The position numbers and the translations under genes are program-made. From assembly GCF_023822005.2 (NCBI RefSeq), contig NZ_CP098806.1:2604001-2668000 (forward strand): a stretch of 64,000 nucleotides of DNA, read 5' to 3'. Shown one piece after another: positions 16,672-25,145 of this stretch (positions are counted from its first letter, which is position 1; each line of letters starts with the position of its first letter). Source of the stretch: Dyadobacter fanqingshengii (GTDB lineage: Bacteria; Bacteroidota; Bacteroidia; Cytophagales; Spirosomataceae). The notes beneath the pieces are model-generated. The model had not been told where the DNA came from and did not search any database. It worked only from the letters and a program-made list of their open reading frames with translations.

Positions 16672-19329
16672 ATGACCTCGCATCAAATACGTCAGGCTTT
16701 TCTTGATTTTTTTCGGAGTAAAGAACATTTAATTGTGGCTTCGGCTCCTTTGGTGGCCAAAAATGATCCTACCCTCATGTTTAACAACTCGGGGATGGCG
16801 CAGTTTAAAGACTTCTTTCTGGGTAATGGCACCCCTCCTTCCCGCCGCATTGCAGATACGCAGAAATGCTTACGGGTTTCAGGAAAACACAATGATTTAG
16901 AGGACGTTGGTTTTGATACTTACCATCATACGATGTTCGAAATGCTGGGCAACTGGTCTTTTGGTGATTATTTCAAGAAAGAGGCAATCACCTGGGCCTG
17001 GGAGCTTTTGACAGAGGTTTACCAGCTCCCCAAAGACCGGCTTTATGTTTCTGTTTTTGAAGGCGATTCCAAAGATGGTGTTCCGTTTGACCAGGAAGCC
17101 TGGGATCTCTGGAAGCCGATCGTGGGTGAAGACCGCATTATTTTGGGAAATAAAAAAGATAATTTCTGGGAAATGGGTGATACAGGTCCATGCGGCCCTT
17201 GCTCAGAAATCCATATCGATTTGCGTCCGGCTGCCGAAGTGGCGGAAGTTTCCGGTAAATCGTTGGTTAACAATGATCATCCGCAGGTTGTGGAGATCTG
17301 GAACCTGGTTTTTATGCAGTTTGAACGTAAAGCCGACAGTTCGCTGGTGCCGCTTCCCGCTACACATGTTGACACGGGAATGGGCTTCGAGCGCTTATGT
17401 ATGGCGGTTCAAAACAAAACTTCCAACTATGACACGGACGTTTTCCAGAACACAATTCAGGTTTTGGAAACATTATCCGACAAAAAATACGGTGCTAATA
17501 ATGAGCCGTTTGCGGACATTGCCATGCGCGTGATCGCGGACCATATCCGGGCAGTTGCATTTGCGATTACGGATGGACAGTTGCCATCCAATAACAAGGC
17601 TGGTTATGTTATCCGCCGGATTTTGCGTCGCGCAGTTCGTTACGGCTACTCTTACTTAGGTTTCCAGGAGCCATTTTTTTACAAATTGGTTGCGGTTTTG
17701 GCGGATCAGTTCAAAGATGTTTTCCCGGAGTTAAAATCACAGGAAGAGTTCGTTACGCGGGTTATCCTTGAAGAGGAAAAAAGCTTTTTGAGAACGCTGG
17801 AATCCGGTTTGAAACGGCTGGATGTGATTGTCAGTTCATTAAAAGAAAAAGGCATCAGCGTGATTGCAGGCGATGAAGTTTTTGAATTGAGCGACACATT
17901 TGGATTCCCGGTTGACCTTACGGCGCTGATTGCACGTGAGAAAGGTTTCCAAATTGATGAGCTTGGTTTTCACGACGCATTAACGGAACAGAAGAACCGG
18001 TCGAGACAGGATGCTGCGAAAGAGGCGACGGATTGGATTGAGGTGCGCGAGGCCGATGGTGTTGAATTTCTGGGCTATGATTTTGAAGAAACGCACAGCC
18101 AGATCATCAAATACCGCAAAGTCAAGACCAAAACGGGCGAGGAATATCACATTGTCCTTGACCGGACGCCTTTCTATGCTGAAATGGGTGGACAGGTTGG
18201 CGATACGGGCGTCCTGCTCCTGGATAACGGCCTGACAGATGGCAAAAAGACAGTCAGAATCGTTGATACCAAGAAGGAGAACGACCTTTTTGTTCACATT
18301 TCCCCGGATAAAAATTTGGATGATGCATTGAAAAATGCAGGCATCATTGTGGCGAAAATCGATAGCGACCGCCGTGAAAAGATCAAAGCAAATCACTCCG
18401 CAACGCACCTAATGTTATCTGCGATGCGGGAAGTGCTGGGCACGCACATTGGTCAGAAGGGTTCGTTTTTGAATGATGAAGTGCTTCGTTTTGACTTCTC
18501 GCACTTTGCAAAAGTGACGGATGAGGAACTGCGCAAAATTGAGGATCGGGTTAATGAAAAAATTCGTGAAGACATTGCCTTGGACGAAAGACGAAACGTA
18601 CCGATCAAGCAAGCGTTAGACCAGGGAGCAACGGCAACATTTGGCGAAAAATATGGCGATTTCGTCCGTCTGATCATTTTTGACCCCGCCTACTCTTTCG
18701 AGCTTTGCGGCGGAACGCACATTCCTTCCACGGGCCAGATTGGTGTTTTCAAGTTTATCTCCGAAGGCTCTGTTTCCGCTGGCGTGCGCCGTGTGGAAGC
18801 GGTTACAGGTGCGAAAGCGCTTGACATAATGCGCCAGCAGGAGGAAACTCTGAACAAAATAAAAGAGCTGCTAAAAAGCCCAACTGACCTGATTAAAGCG
18901 GTGGAAAGCTTGCTGGACGAGCGCAATGGTTTACAGAAAAGAATCGTTTCGCTGGAAAACGAAAAAATACAGTCGCTGAAAACCACATTGGTCGACAATA
19001 TGAAAAAGCACAGCACTTTCAATCTGATTGTTGAAAAAGTGGATGTACCGAGTGCTGATTCGCTCAAACAATTATCTTACGAATTGCGTGATCAAATTGA
19101 AAACCTGATTGCAGTTTTTGGGACAGAAATTGCTGGTAAGCCCCAACTTTCAGTGTTCATTGCAGAGAATATTGTTCAGGAAACAGGTTTGAATGCTGGT
19201 AAAATCGTGAAAGATCTTGCCAAAGAGATCCGTGGTGGTGGTGGTGGTCAGCCGTTCTTCGCAACGGCTGGTGGTTCGGACGCCAGCGGATTGGATGCTG
19301 CATTAGACAAAGCGAAAGGGCTTTTCTAA
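16672..19329 (+). CDS. alaS: alanine--tRNA ligase
   Basis: An 885-residue class II aminoacyl-tRNA synthetase that charges tRNA-Ala. All expected parts are visible: catalytic domain with FFRSKEHLIVASAPLV, FNNSGMAQFKDFFLG and HHTMFEMLGNWSFGDYF; the tRNA-recognition helices; the editing domain with HSATHLM and the zinc-binding CGGTH near residue 680; and a C-Ala domain with RGGGGGQPFFATAGG at the end. Full family length. It is monocistronic, with a -7 box upstream and a hairpin terminator downstream. The G-rich run near 19232 encodes the conserved glycine stretch and is not a repeat expansion. Confidence 0.98.
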   Translation: MTSHQIRQAFLDFFRSKEHLIVASAPLVAKNDPTLMFNNSGMAQFKDFFLGNGTPPSRRIADTQKCLRVSGKHNDLEDVGFDTYHHTMFEMLGNWSFGDYFKKEAITWAWELLTEVYQLPKDRLYVSVFEGDSKDGVPFDQEAWDLWKPIVGEDRIILGNKKDNFWEMGDTGPCGPCSEIHIDLRPAAEVAEVSGKSLVNNDHPQVVEIWNLVFMQFERKADSSLVPLPATHVDTGMGFERLCMAVQNKTSNYDTDVFQNTIQVLETLSDKKYGANNEPFADIAMRVIADHIRAVAFAITDGQLPSNNKAGYVIRRILRRAVRYGYSYLGFQEPFFYKLVAVLADQFKDVFPELKSQEEFVTRVILEEEKSFLRTLESGLKRLDVIVSSLKEKGISVIAGDEVFELSDTFGFPVDLTALIAREKGFQIDELGFHDALTEQKNRSRQDAAKEATDWIEVREADGVEFLGYDFEETHSQIIKYRKVKTKTGEEYHIVLDRTPFYAEMGGQVGDTGVLLLDNGLTDGKKTVRIVDTKKENDLFVHISPDKNLDDALKNAGIIVAKIDSDRREKIKANHSATHLMLSAMREVLGTHIGQKGSFLNDEVLRFDFSHFAKVTDEELRKIEDRVNEKIREDIALDERRNVPIKQALDQGATATFGEKYGDFVRLIIFDPAYSFELCGGTHIPSTGQIGVFKFISEGSVSAGVRRVEAVTGAKALDIMRQQEETLNKIKELLKSPTDLIKAVESLLDERNGLQKRIVSLENEKIQSLKTTLVDNMKKHSTFNLIVEKVDVPSADSLKQLSYELRDQIENLIAVFGTEIAGKPQLSVFIAENIVQETGLNAGKIVKDLAKEIRGGGGGQPFFATAGGSDASGLDAALDKAKGLF

Positions 19330-19397
19330 AAAATTCAACTGCATTTCGGGCAATTTCTAAGTGCTGATTAAGCACAATTTGAATTATCAAATACAAA

Positions 19398-19427
19398 AAG
19401 AGCGATGCCAAAATTGGCGTCGCTCTT
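19398..19427. terminator. terminator between alaS and the convergent CHRD gene
   Basis: A 14-bp stem (AAGAGCGATGCCAA/TTGGCGTCGCTCTT) with one mismatch or wobble pair and a 2-base loop. A-rich on the left and T-rich on the right, so it can serve both converging transcripts. Confidence 0.75.
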
Positions 19428-19456
19428 CTGATTTAAGGACTATAATAAAGTCTTGA

Positions 19457-19939
19457 TTATTCCTCGGTTTTCAATTGTCCCCGGATTTCTCCCTGAGGAT
19501 ACTTAGCCGAATGAATGTTTACGTAATACAAACCGGCTTTCAGGTCGGCTACCTGTGCTTCGGTCAAAGTGTCTTTAAATGCAAAGGGTGAGGTAAAAGT
19601 TGTTCCGAGATTGATTACCACTGCTCCTGCCGAATCAACCGGCGCCTTGTGAATGTGCCAAGCTGTGGGAGTGAATGTGGAATCTGTTGAAGTTGAGTCG
19701 GACGAAGCAGAATCGCTGTACATCATGTTTAAGCTTAAAATCCTGCTTTCCTGATCCAACGTACCATCTACTGATCCAGTTGCTGTTGATGGATTAGCTG
19801 GGACCTCGTTTGCGCCGGAAAGGGTCGTGCTGACTTTCAGTTCGGGCAATACGGGAGTCGGGTCTGTTACTTCATCGTCATCACTACATCCTACCATCGC
19901 GGCGATAAAAAACACACCCAAAAATGCTAATTTTCTCAT
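19457..19939 (-). CDS. CHRD domain lipoprotein
   Basis: A 160-residue secreted lipoprotein. The ATG at 19939 starts a clean signal peptide MRKLAFLGVFF with lipobox AMVGC; earlier in-frame codons would add a non-leader tail, so they are rejected. Residues about 40-158 form a CHRD (chordin-like) domain: SGANEVPANPSTATGSV at the start, AWHIHKAPVDSAGAVVINL in the middle and YYVNIHSAKYPQGEIRGQL at the end. An unusual Ser/Asp/Thr-rich insert (SDSASSDSTSTDST) sits in the middle. CHRD proteins bind metal or act in the cell envelope, but no specific function is established. It is convergent with alaS and monocistronic. Confidence 0.87.
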   Translation of the reverse strand: MRKLAFLGVFFIAAMVGCSDDDEVTDPTPVLPELKVSTTLSGANEVPANPSTATGSVDGTLDQESRILSLNMMYSDSASSDSTSTDSTFTPTAWHIHKAPVDSAGAVVINLGTTFTSPFAFKDTLTEAQVADLKAGLYYVNIHSAKYPQGEIRGQLKTEE

Positions 19940-20091
19940 AATGCTTTGTTTTAGTAAATAATTGGTTTGACCGCTAACAGTAAAAAACCTGCTCCCGCCA
20001 AAACATTTGTATTCAAACAACTGACTATGAAAAGATTACAATTTTAGGTCAAAAATCGGGAACTGGGGACTAACGCACACCATTTGCTGAA

Positions 20092-21018
20092 TTATACAAC
20101 ATTTATTGGCTTTTTTGATGGTAATGTAGTAGAAAAACCAAATTTCCATCGGTTATGAGACCATAACCACAACTCAGGCTGGCGCTTAATATTCTTTTCC
20201 AACTCTGTATAATACAATTTCATTATTTCCGTTTCACCCATTTTTCCGGCTTCTTCAACCAGTAAATTGAACCTGAAATTGTATTTGTGCGCACCCCGTT
20301 TTTGTACATCCAGGTACACTACGGCGCTATTTCGCTTGATCGCAATGCGCGCCGCACCTGATTGGATATACGTCTCGCGGTTAAAGAATTCGATTACGTT
20401 TTTGCCCGCGACGGGCGGTCTCTGATCAGCAATGTTGACAAATATTGCAGGTTTATTATCGCACCAATTTATAGCCGAGCGATACCAGTTTGCTTTCGGG
20501 ATCAGCTTAATGCCGAAACGGCTTCTCAGCCTCTTCAACTTTTCATTCAACATGCCATTGGAAACAGGCGAGTAAGCTGCCAGAACATTGCTGTTAGTCA
20601 GTAAAGGCATTGAAAAGAGATATTCCCAGTTCCCATAATGTGAAACCAATAATACGACGTCCTTTTTTTCCGACAGTAATTGATGAATAACGGACGGATT
20701 CCCGTAGCTCACAAATTTCGCAAGGTCCTTCTGGGCAATGTTACGGACCATTAAAGGCTCTACGATCAGATTCGCCAGGTGCCGGTAATATTTGTTCGTC
20801 AACCGGGCTTTCTCAGCATTTGAGAGATTTGGAAAACATATCGTCAGATTTTTCAGGATAACCTTTTTGCGATACGGCCAAATATGCCGGAAAACCAGAT
20901 AAATAAAATGCGAAGTTACTCGCCAGAACAGGATGGAGACGCTGCTTACGCCGATCCGGGAAAGAGAAGCAGTGAGCCACCGCTTCTCTTTCCATGGCAT
21001 GGATTGGGCGCTGCGCAT
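20092..21018 (-). CDS. LpxL/HtrB-like lipid A acyltransferase family protein
   Basis: A 308-residue membrane-associated acyltransferase of the lysophospholipid/lipid A biosynthesis family. The H-x4-D/E motif is His127-Glu132 in SHYGNWE. An N-terminal hydrophobic segment (about 25-45) anchors it to the inner membrane, and FVNIADQRPP plus ARIAIKRNSAVVYLDVQ are typical downstream family motifs. It is expected to add a secondary acyl chain to lipid A or a related lipid. Its start overlaps the stop of the upstream LA_2272-type gene by one base (TAATG), so they are translationally coupled; pairing an envelope lipid enzyme with a surface repeat protein is unusual. Confidence 0.88.
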   Translation of the reverse strand: MRSAQSMPWKEKRWLTASLSRIGVSSVSILFWRVTSHFIYLVFRHIWPYRKKVILKNLTICFPNLSNAEKARLTNKYYRHLANLIVEPLMVRNIAQKDLAKFVSYGNPSVIHQLLSEKKDVVLLVSHYGNWEYLFSMPLLTNSNVLAAYSPVSNGMLNEKLKRLRSRFGIKLIPKANWYRSAINWCDNKPAIFVNIADQRPPVAGKNVIEFFNRETYIQSGAARIAIKRNSAVVYLDVQKRGAHKYNFRFNLLVEEAGKMGETEIMKLYYTELEKNIKRQPELWLWSHNRWKFGFSTTLPSKKPINVV

Positions 21019-22118
21019 TACAATTTGAGCTGGATGCCCGTATTGAACCCGAAATGAACGCCCTGAAAATCCTTGGAGCTATCGTTTTTCCAAATGTATT
21101 TTTTGACAAAGTCATAGTCGTTATCCCGTTTGTAACTTACATAGTTAATGGTCGGGCCGGCGAAGATTTCGATTTTATTACCAATTTTATAAGCCGGGAT
21201 AATGCGCAGGGAGTTTTTATTATAACTGCCTTTTTTGAAATTAGACAATGTTTGACTGACCGCTTCCAGATTAAGCCTGAAATCCTTGACCAACTTAATG
21301 TGCGCACCTAAACCGGCTTCAATTGCGTACAAGTCGCGTTTATCGCCTTTGAAATTATATCCTAAACCGGCAATTCCATATAAAACGCGGCCACCGGAAC
21401 GGAAGGATGCAATGGTTGTCATGGTTTCATCAAGCGTTAGTGCAATGGTTTTTTCACCACTTCTGATAAAATTGAAAACGGCAATGGGATAGTCACTCGT
21501 GTCTGCAATGTTGATTAACCCAGCAAGTTGTATGCCCTTAACATTCTTGGCAATGTTGGCAAAACCCGCAACCTGCGCATTCACATTTTTACCTTTGTTC
21601 AAAAATCCGCTCAATTGCAATCCTTTCGCATCGTTGCGTGTAATGTTGGCAAAGCCCGCCATCTGCACCGATTGAGAACTGCCTGCCAAATTCATGAATC
21701 CTGCAATTTGTCCGCCTTTCGCTTCATTTTTTATAATGTTTGAAAATCCCGCCATTTGAATTCCGTTGGCATTGTTTCCTATAATGTTGGCTCCTCCGGC
21801 GAGCTGAATTCCCTTTGCATCGTGCGAAATGAGGTTCACCGCACCCGCCATATGTAATCCGGATGCGTCTTGTTTGATCAGATTGGCTGCACCGGAAATG
21901 GCAACGCCTGTTTCTGACTTGGAAAGGCCTGCGATGGCGTGCAGGGAAAAGCGGTTTGTATAGGAAGCAGCGTGTTTGCCATTGGTGCTGAGCGGATAAA
22001 TAAATCCAACATGCACTGCTGATATGGTGTCGTTTTGACCAAAAGAAACAAAAGAAAGGCCGAGTAAAAAGATGCTTACAAAAAGTGCTTTGGTAGCAAA
22101 AAATCTTAAATTTTTCAT
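21018..22118 (-). CDS. LA_2272-type surface repeat protein
   Basis: A 366-residue exported protein with signal peptide (about 1-28, ending VSFG). Residues about 66-207 are eight or more repeats with a period of mostly 16 residues and the core G-x-Q-(L/M/V)-A-G-x-x-N, for example GIQLAGGANIIGNNAN. This matches the Leptospira LA_2272/LA_2273 surface repeat family. The C-terminal 150 residues look like outer-membrane beta-strands, with alternating polar and hydrophobic positions, and end in a hydrophobic residue. Function is unknown; such repeats may form a beta-solenoid at the surface. A second repeat protein with an STN domain lies 1.1 kb away, so they may interact. Confidence 0.82.
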   Translation of the reverse strand: MKNLRFFATKALFVSIFLLGLSFVSFGQNDTISAVHVGFIYPLSTNGKHAASYTNRFSLHAIAGLSKSETGVAISGAANLIKQDASGLHMAGAVNLISHDAKGIQLAGGANIIGNNANGIQMAGFSNIIKNEAKGGQIAGFMNLAGSSQSVQMAGFANITRNDAKGLQLSGFLNKGKNVNAQVAGFANIAKNVKGIQLAGLINIADTSDYPIAVFNFIRSGEKTIALTLDETMTTIASFRSGGRVLYGIAGLGYNFKGDKRDLYAIEAGLGAHIKLVKDFRLNLEAVSQTLSNFKKGSYNKNSLRIIPAYKIGNKIEIFAGPTINYVSYKRDNDYDFVKKYIWKNDSSKDFQGVHFGFNTGIQLKL

Positions 22119-22333
22119 GGGAATGTATTTAAAGAGAAATCATTTAAACACATACAGTCGGCAGGAACTCAAATTGCAGGCCTTCAATCCGGTCCAATTG
22201 CTGTATGCAAAGTACCGACAACGAGATTTGCGCTTACCCTAAAATAATTTGGAAAAAAAATCGCTTTGACTCAATGGGGCGGTTTCCGTTTGAGTTGTGT
22301 CGCGTTCTGCTTTCATTGGATGCTCGATTTTAC

Positions 22334-22341
22334 TATTTTTG
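22334..22341 (+). promoter_or_regulatory. -7 box upstream of the zeta-toxin module
   Basis: TATTTTTG fits TAnnTTTG and lies 28 bases before the ATG at 22370. That placement supports 22370 rather than the earlier in-frame codon at 22205 as the start. No well-spaced -33 TTG is seen. Confidence 0.5.
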
Positions 22342-22369
22342 TTTACAGTCAGGACACTATAACTTTAAT

Positions 22370-22633
22370 ATGATGATTACCAAAGAAGAATCGCGGTTGA
22401 ATATACACTTGAAGGAAGTTCGTTTAGAGACCTTTGAGAAGGGGTGTCCTTTTATGCTTCACGATTCTGAGATTAACACAGAGGGCTTCATTTACGAATA
22501 TCCAGACGGTTCTATGAAATTGATGAACCTAGCTGACGATTTGCAAACGATCATTGAGGTTAGAGCATTAACCCCGGCCGAAACTGCGGATATCAGACAG
22601 AAACTTAATCTGCCTGCGTTTCAGTATGCCTGA
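22370..22633 (+). CDS. small protein preceding zeta-like kinase, putative antitoxin
   Basis: An 87-residue soluble protein starting MMITKEESRLN. It is acidic, with segments GFIYEYPDGSMKLM and VRALTPAETADIRQKL, and has no HTH or AbrB-like DNA-binding motif that I recognise. Its last eight bases overlap the start of the zeta-toxin-like kinase, the usual antitoxin-toxin order and coupling. The start at 22370 is chosen because the longer frame from 22205 lacks a promoter and encodes an implausible Cys/Trp-rich leader. Antitoxin function is inferred from position only; known epsilon antitoxins are helical and about this size. Confidence 0.65.
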   Translation: MMITKEESRLNIHLKEVRLETFEKGCPFMLHDSEINTEGFIYEYPDGSMKLMNLADDLQTIIEVRALTPAETADIRQKLNLPAFQYA

Positions 22634-23258
22634 TCTTTTCTTGATTACCGGTCCAAACGGTGCAGGAAAGTCTTTAAATGCAAACGCTTTGATTCCCAAA
22701 CCAACTGACTTTCCCGTTTTTGATGGTGATAAAATATTTTATCAACTGCTGAATCGGCATTACAAGCTAACCAAAGTGGCAAAATATGCACGGCAACTAG
22801 CAGAAGAGGAACTTCAACGCATCTTTGAATATGAAATTTCAAGAGCAATTGTCGAGAGACAGGACTATGCTTACGAAGGGCATTTCAGCACCGAAAACTC
22901 CTGGAAAACGATCAGGCGATTTCAAGACGCCGGATATAGGATCAACATGATTTTTCTGGCACTTGAAAACGTTAATATATCATTGCAGAGAGTTGCTGTG
23001 AGGGTTTCACAGGGTGGACATCATGTTGCGCCTGCTCATATCTATGAAAACTTTTTCGGCAACATACGTTTACTCGATCAAAATCTACCTTTAATAGACA
23101 GACTCACCATTATTGACAACAGTTCCATTACTGCTACGCACATACTCACTCTGGAAGATCAAAAGATTTGCTTCATCAGAAAAGATAAAGTGCCGGCGTG
23201 GATAGTGAATAATATGCCCGAACTGGTGAAGATCATTGAGCAAGCTGAAACATTCTAG
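22626..23258 (+). CDS. zeta-toxin-like P-loop kinase
   Basis: A 210-residue P-loop kinase of the zeta-toxin/AAA_33 group. Walker A is GPNGAGKS (residues 9-16). A conserved substrate Asp lies in FPVFDGDKIF, and YEGHFSTENSW corresponds to the strand that places the substrate. RVSQGGHHVAPAHIYENF matches the R-x-x-x-GGH-x-V helix typical of the family, although the usual RF/RY after it is NF here. Zeta toxins phosphorylate UDP-N-acetylglucosamine and so block peptidoglycan synthesis. It overlaps the 87-residue upstream gene by eight bases and ends three bases before the convergent STN-repeat gene. Confidence 0.82.
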   Translation: MPDLFLITGPNGAGKSLNANALIPKPTDFPVFDGDKIFYQLLNRHYKLTKVAKYARQLAEEELQRIFEYEISRAIVERQDYAYEGHFSTENSWKTIRRFQDAGYRINMIFLALENVNISLQRVAVRVSQGGHHVAPAHIYENFFGNIRLLDQNLPLIDRLTIIDNSSITATHILTLEDQKICFIRKDKVPAWIVNNMPELVKIIEQAETF

Positions 23259-23261
23259 CAA

Positions 23262-25130
23262 TTAAAATTTCCCATAACGCCAGCTCAAACCGCCTTGCCA
23301 GCCGATCCAGGAGGTCATGTCTTTGTTAGCCATTCCAAAGTCGGGGTAACCTTTGGGGGGGAAGGATTTGTAGCCTTTTTCGGTCTGGAAACCGTCACTG
23401 TCGTATATGGTGAATGATGGACCGGCAAACAGCATCAGGCGCTTGTTCAGCTTGTAGGTAACCGCGGTTTGGAAGCGATAAATGAATGGCATATTCTCCC
23501 AGCTGGTGGTGTAAATGTTCTGATTGAGAATTTCGGTAAAGAAACCAAACTTCTTGAATGGGAAAAATTCCTTCCCAATTCCGGCTCCGAATGTGAGGAC
23601 TTTGTTTTGTCCGCCAGTGGTAGTTCCTGCCATGAGTATGCTGTAAAATTTATGCGTTCCCATCTTCCAGGCTACATTTACGGGCGTAATTTCATTGGCA
23701 TAAACAGAAATGTTGGAAGTGCTTTTCCGGATAATGTTAATCAGTCCCAAACTAAGTCCCGAAGAGCTGTCGGCAACATTGATCACGCCGAGCTGTGTCC
23801 CGCTCAATCTCCGGGCAGCATTCCACACACCAAACTGAAAACCACGGACTTTGCCCTGTACAACATTGATTCCCCCACTGATCTGTCCGCCTGAAAAATC
23901 CTTTTGCACAACATTAAGCCCGCCAGCGATTTGCAGACCGCTAAAATTCCCAGACGTATGGCTATATGCGCCCGCAACCTGAGCGCCGTCCACGTCACCC
24001 CGAACAGAGCTCCATCCACCCGAAACCTGAACGCCATCCACATTTTCCCGGACTGAGCTCCACGCACCGGAAACCTGGACGCCATGCAGCGACGATGCCG
24101 CCCTACTCGCAAAGCCGCTCACTTGCACGCCCTGAATGTTTTTCTTTACGATGCCGCCAAAACCCGACAACTGAACGCCGCTGAGCGAATCAAGAATGTG
24201 ATTCAGGAAACCCGCCAGCTGCACACCCGTTACGTCCCCGGAAACCACATTAAATGCTCCCGCAAGTTGCGCATACCGGACATCTTGTTTTGAAATATTA
24301 AAGCCTCCGGCTATCTCAGCGCCGTTGACCCCAGCCGTGTAGCCGCCCAGCAAGTTGAGTGAGAACTTGTTCACAACCTGCGAACTCATTCTCCCGTGCG
24401 TGCCTAACCCCGGTGTTAATGATGCCTGATAAGGCAACGCGACGAAGAAACGGCCAATGTTACGACTTTGCGCCCGCAACTTAGCAGAAAGGAAAAAACG
24501 CCCGAGCCAGGTCGATTCACCTTCGGAATAGCGAACAATCAGTGGGTCCAGATCAACGGCTTTTTGCAAGATATTGATGCGCATATCCGCACTTTCCTGA
24601 TTGATGACAATCGTTGTGTCCCCGTAGCCTACTTTGCTGATCGTCAGGCTTAAAGGGAGAGTTCTGTCCTTAATCCGAAGCCTGAAATGTCCTGCATCGT
24701 CCGACAAAGTGGAGACCAGCAATTGCCTGGAATAAATGCTGGCATAGTCAACCGCAACTTGCGTTTCCTGGTCAAAAATATGGCCGCTTATATAGAATAC
24801 TTTTTCTCTCGCAGCCGGAAGAATGATCAGATAATCACCCTTTTCCCTGTATTGATATTTGCTGCCGAACAACTGGTCCAGCACCTGCTTAACAGTTTGC
24901 TGAGGGGCATTTAATGTTACCAGACTGTCGCCGGAGATAATGTTGCTGTTATATGAGAAGTAAAATTTTCCCTGATCACTGACTGCTTTTAAAACCGTTG
25001 ACACCGGCTCCCTTTGTGCGGAAACGGTAACAGTCTTACTCAGAATGCCCTGCGCGTAGGCTGCGCAGGGCATAATTAGCATGCTTATGATGAATTTTAT
25101 CGTGTTGAGTAGCGTAAAAGTCCGATTCAT
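23262..25130 (-). CDS. STN-domain protein with carboxypeptidase-regulatory-like and LA_2272-type repeat regions
   Basis: A 622-residue exported protein with an unusual domain order. Signal peptide about 1-26 (ends AYAQ); STN signalling domain about 30-107 (ILSKTVTVSAQ, PVSTVLKAVSDQG, YQYREKGDYLIILP); carboxypeptidase-regulatory-like domain about 112-195 (FYISGHIFDQETQVAVDYAS); then LA_2272-type repeats about 262-470 with a strict 16-residue step (GVQVSG at 350 and 366, GAQVAG at 382, GLQIAG at 398); then a beta-rich outer-membrane-like tail. There is no TonB box, plug or 22-strand barrel. STN domains normally contact FecR, and the FecR gene lies 15 bases upstream in the same operon, so this is a likely surface sensor. 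Confidence 0.85.
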   Translation of the reverse strand: MNRTFTLLNTIKFIISMLIMPCAAYAQGILSKTVTVSAQREPVSTVLKAVSDQGKFYFSYNSNIISGDSLVTLNAPQQTVKQVLDQLFGSKYQYREKGDYLIILPAAREKVFYISGHIFDQETQVAVDYASIYSRQLLVSTLSDDAGHFRLRIKDRTLPLSLTISKVGYGDTTIVINQESADMRINILQKAVDLDPLIVRYSEGESTWLGRFFLSAKLRAQSRNIGRFFVALPYQASLTPGLGTHGRMSSQVVNKFSLNLLGGYTAGVNGAEIAGGFNISKQDVRYAQLAGAFNVVSGDVTGVQLAGFLNHILDSLSGVQLSGFGGIVKKNIQGVQVSGFASRAASSLHGVQVSGAWSSVRENVDGVQVSGGWSSVRGDVDGAQVAGAYSHTSGNFSGLQIAGGLNVVQKDFSGGQISGGINVVQGKVRGFQFGVWNAARRLSGTQLGVINVADSSSGLSLGLINIIRKSTSNISVYANEITPVNVAWKMGTHKFYSILMAGTTTGGQNKVLTFGAGIGKEFFPFKKFGFFTEILNQNIYTTSWENMPFIYRFQTAVTYKLNKRLMLFAGPSFTIYDSDGFQTEKGYKSFPPKGYPDFGMANKDMTSWIGWQGGLSWRYGKF

Positions 25131-25145
25131 TCCGAAAGATAAGTC

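Noticed and set aside
17045..17533. A 162-codon frame inside alaS
   Set aside because: Same-strand out-of-frame shadow of a conserved synthetase.
19231..19248. GGT trinucleotide run near the end of alaS
   Set aside because: It encodes the conserved glycine stretch of the C-Ala domain.
23966..24184. Short repeats on the plus strand resembling a small repeat array
   Set aside because: The periodicity is the reverse of the 48-bp units encoding the LA_2272-type repeats; spacing and sequence do not fit CRISPR.
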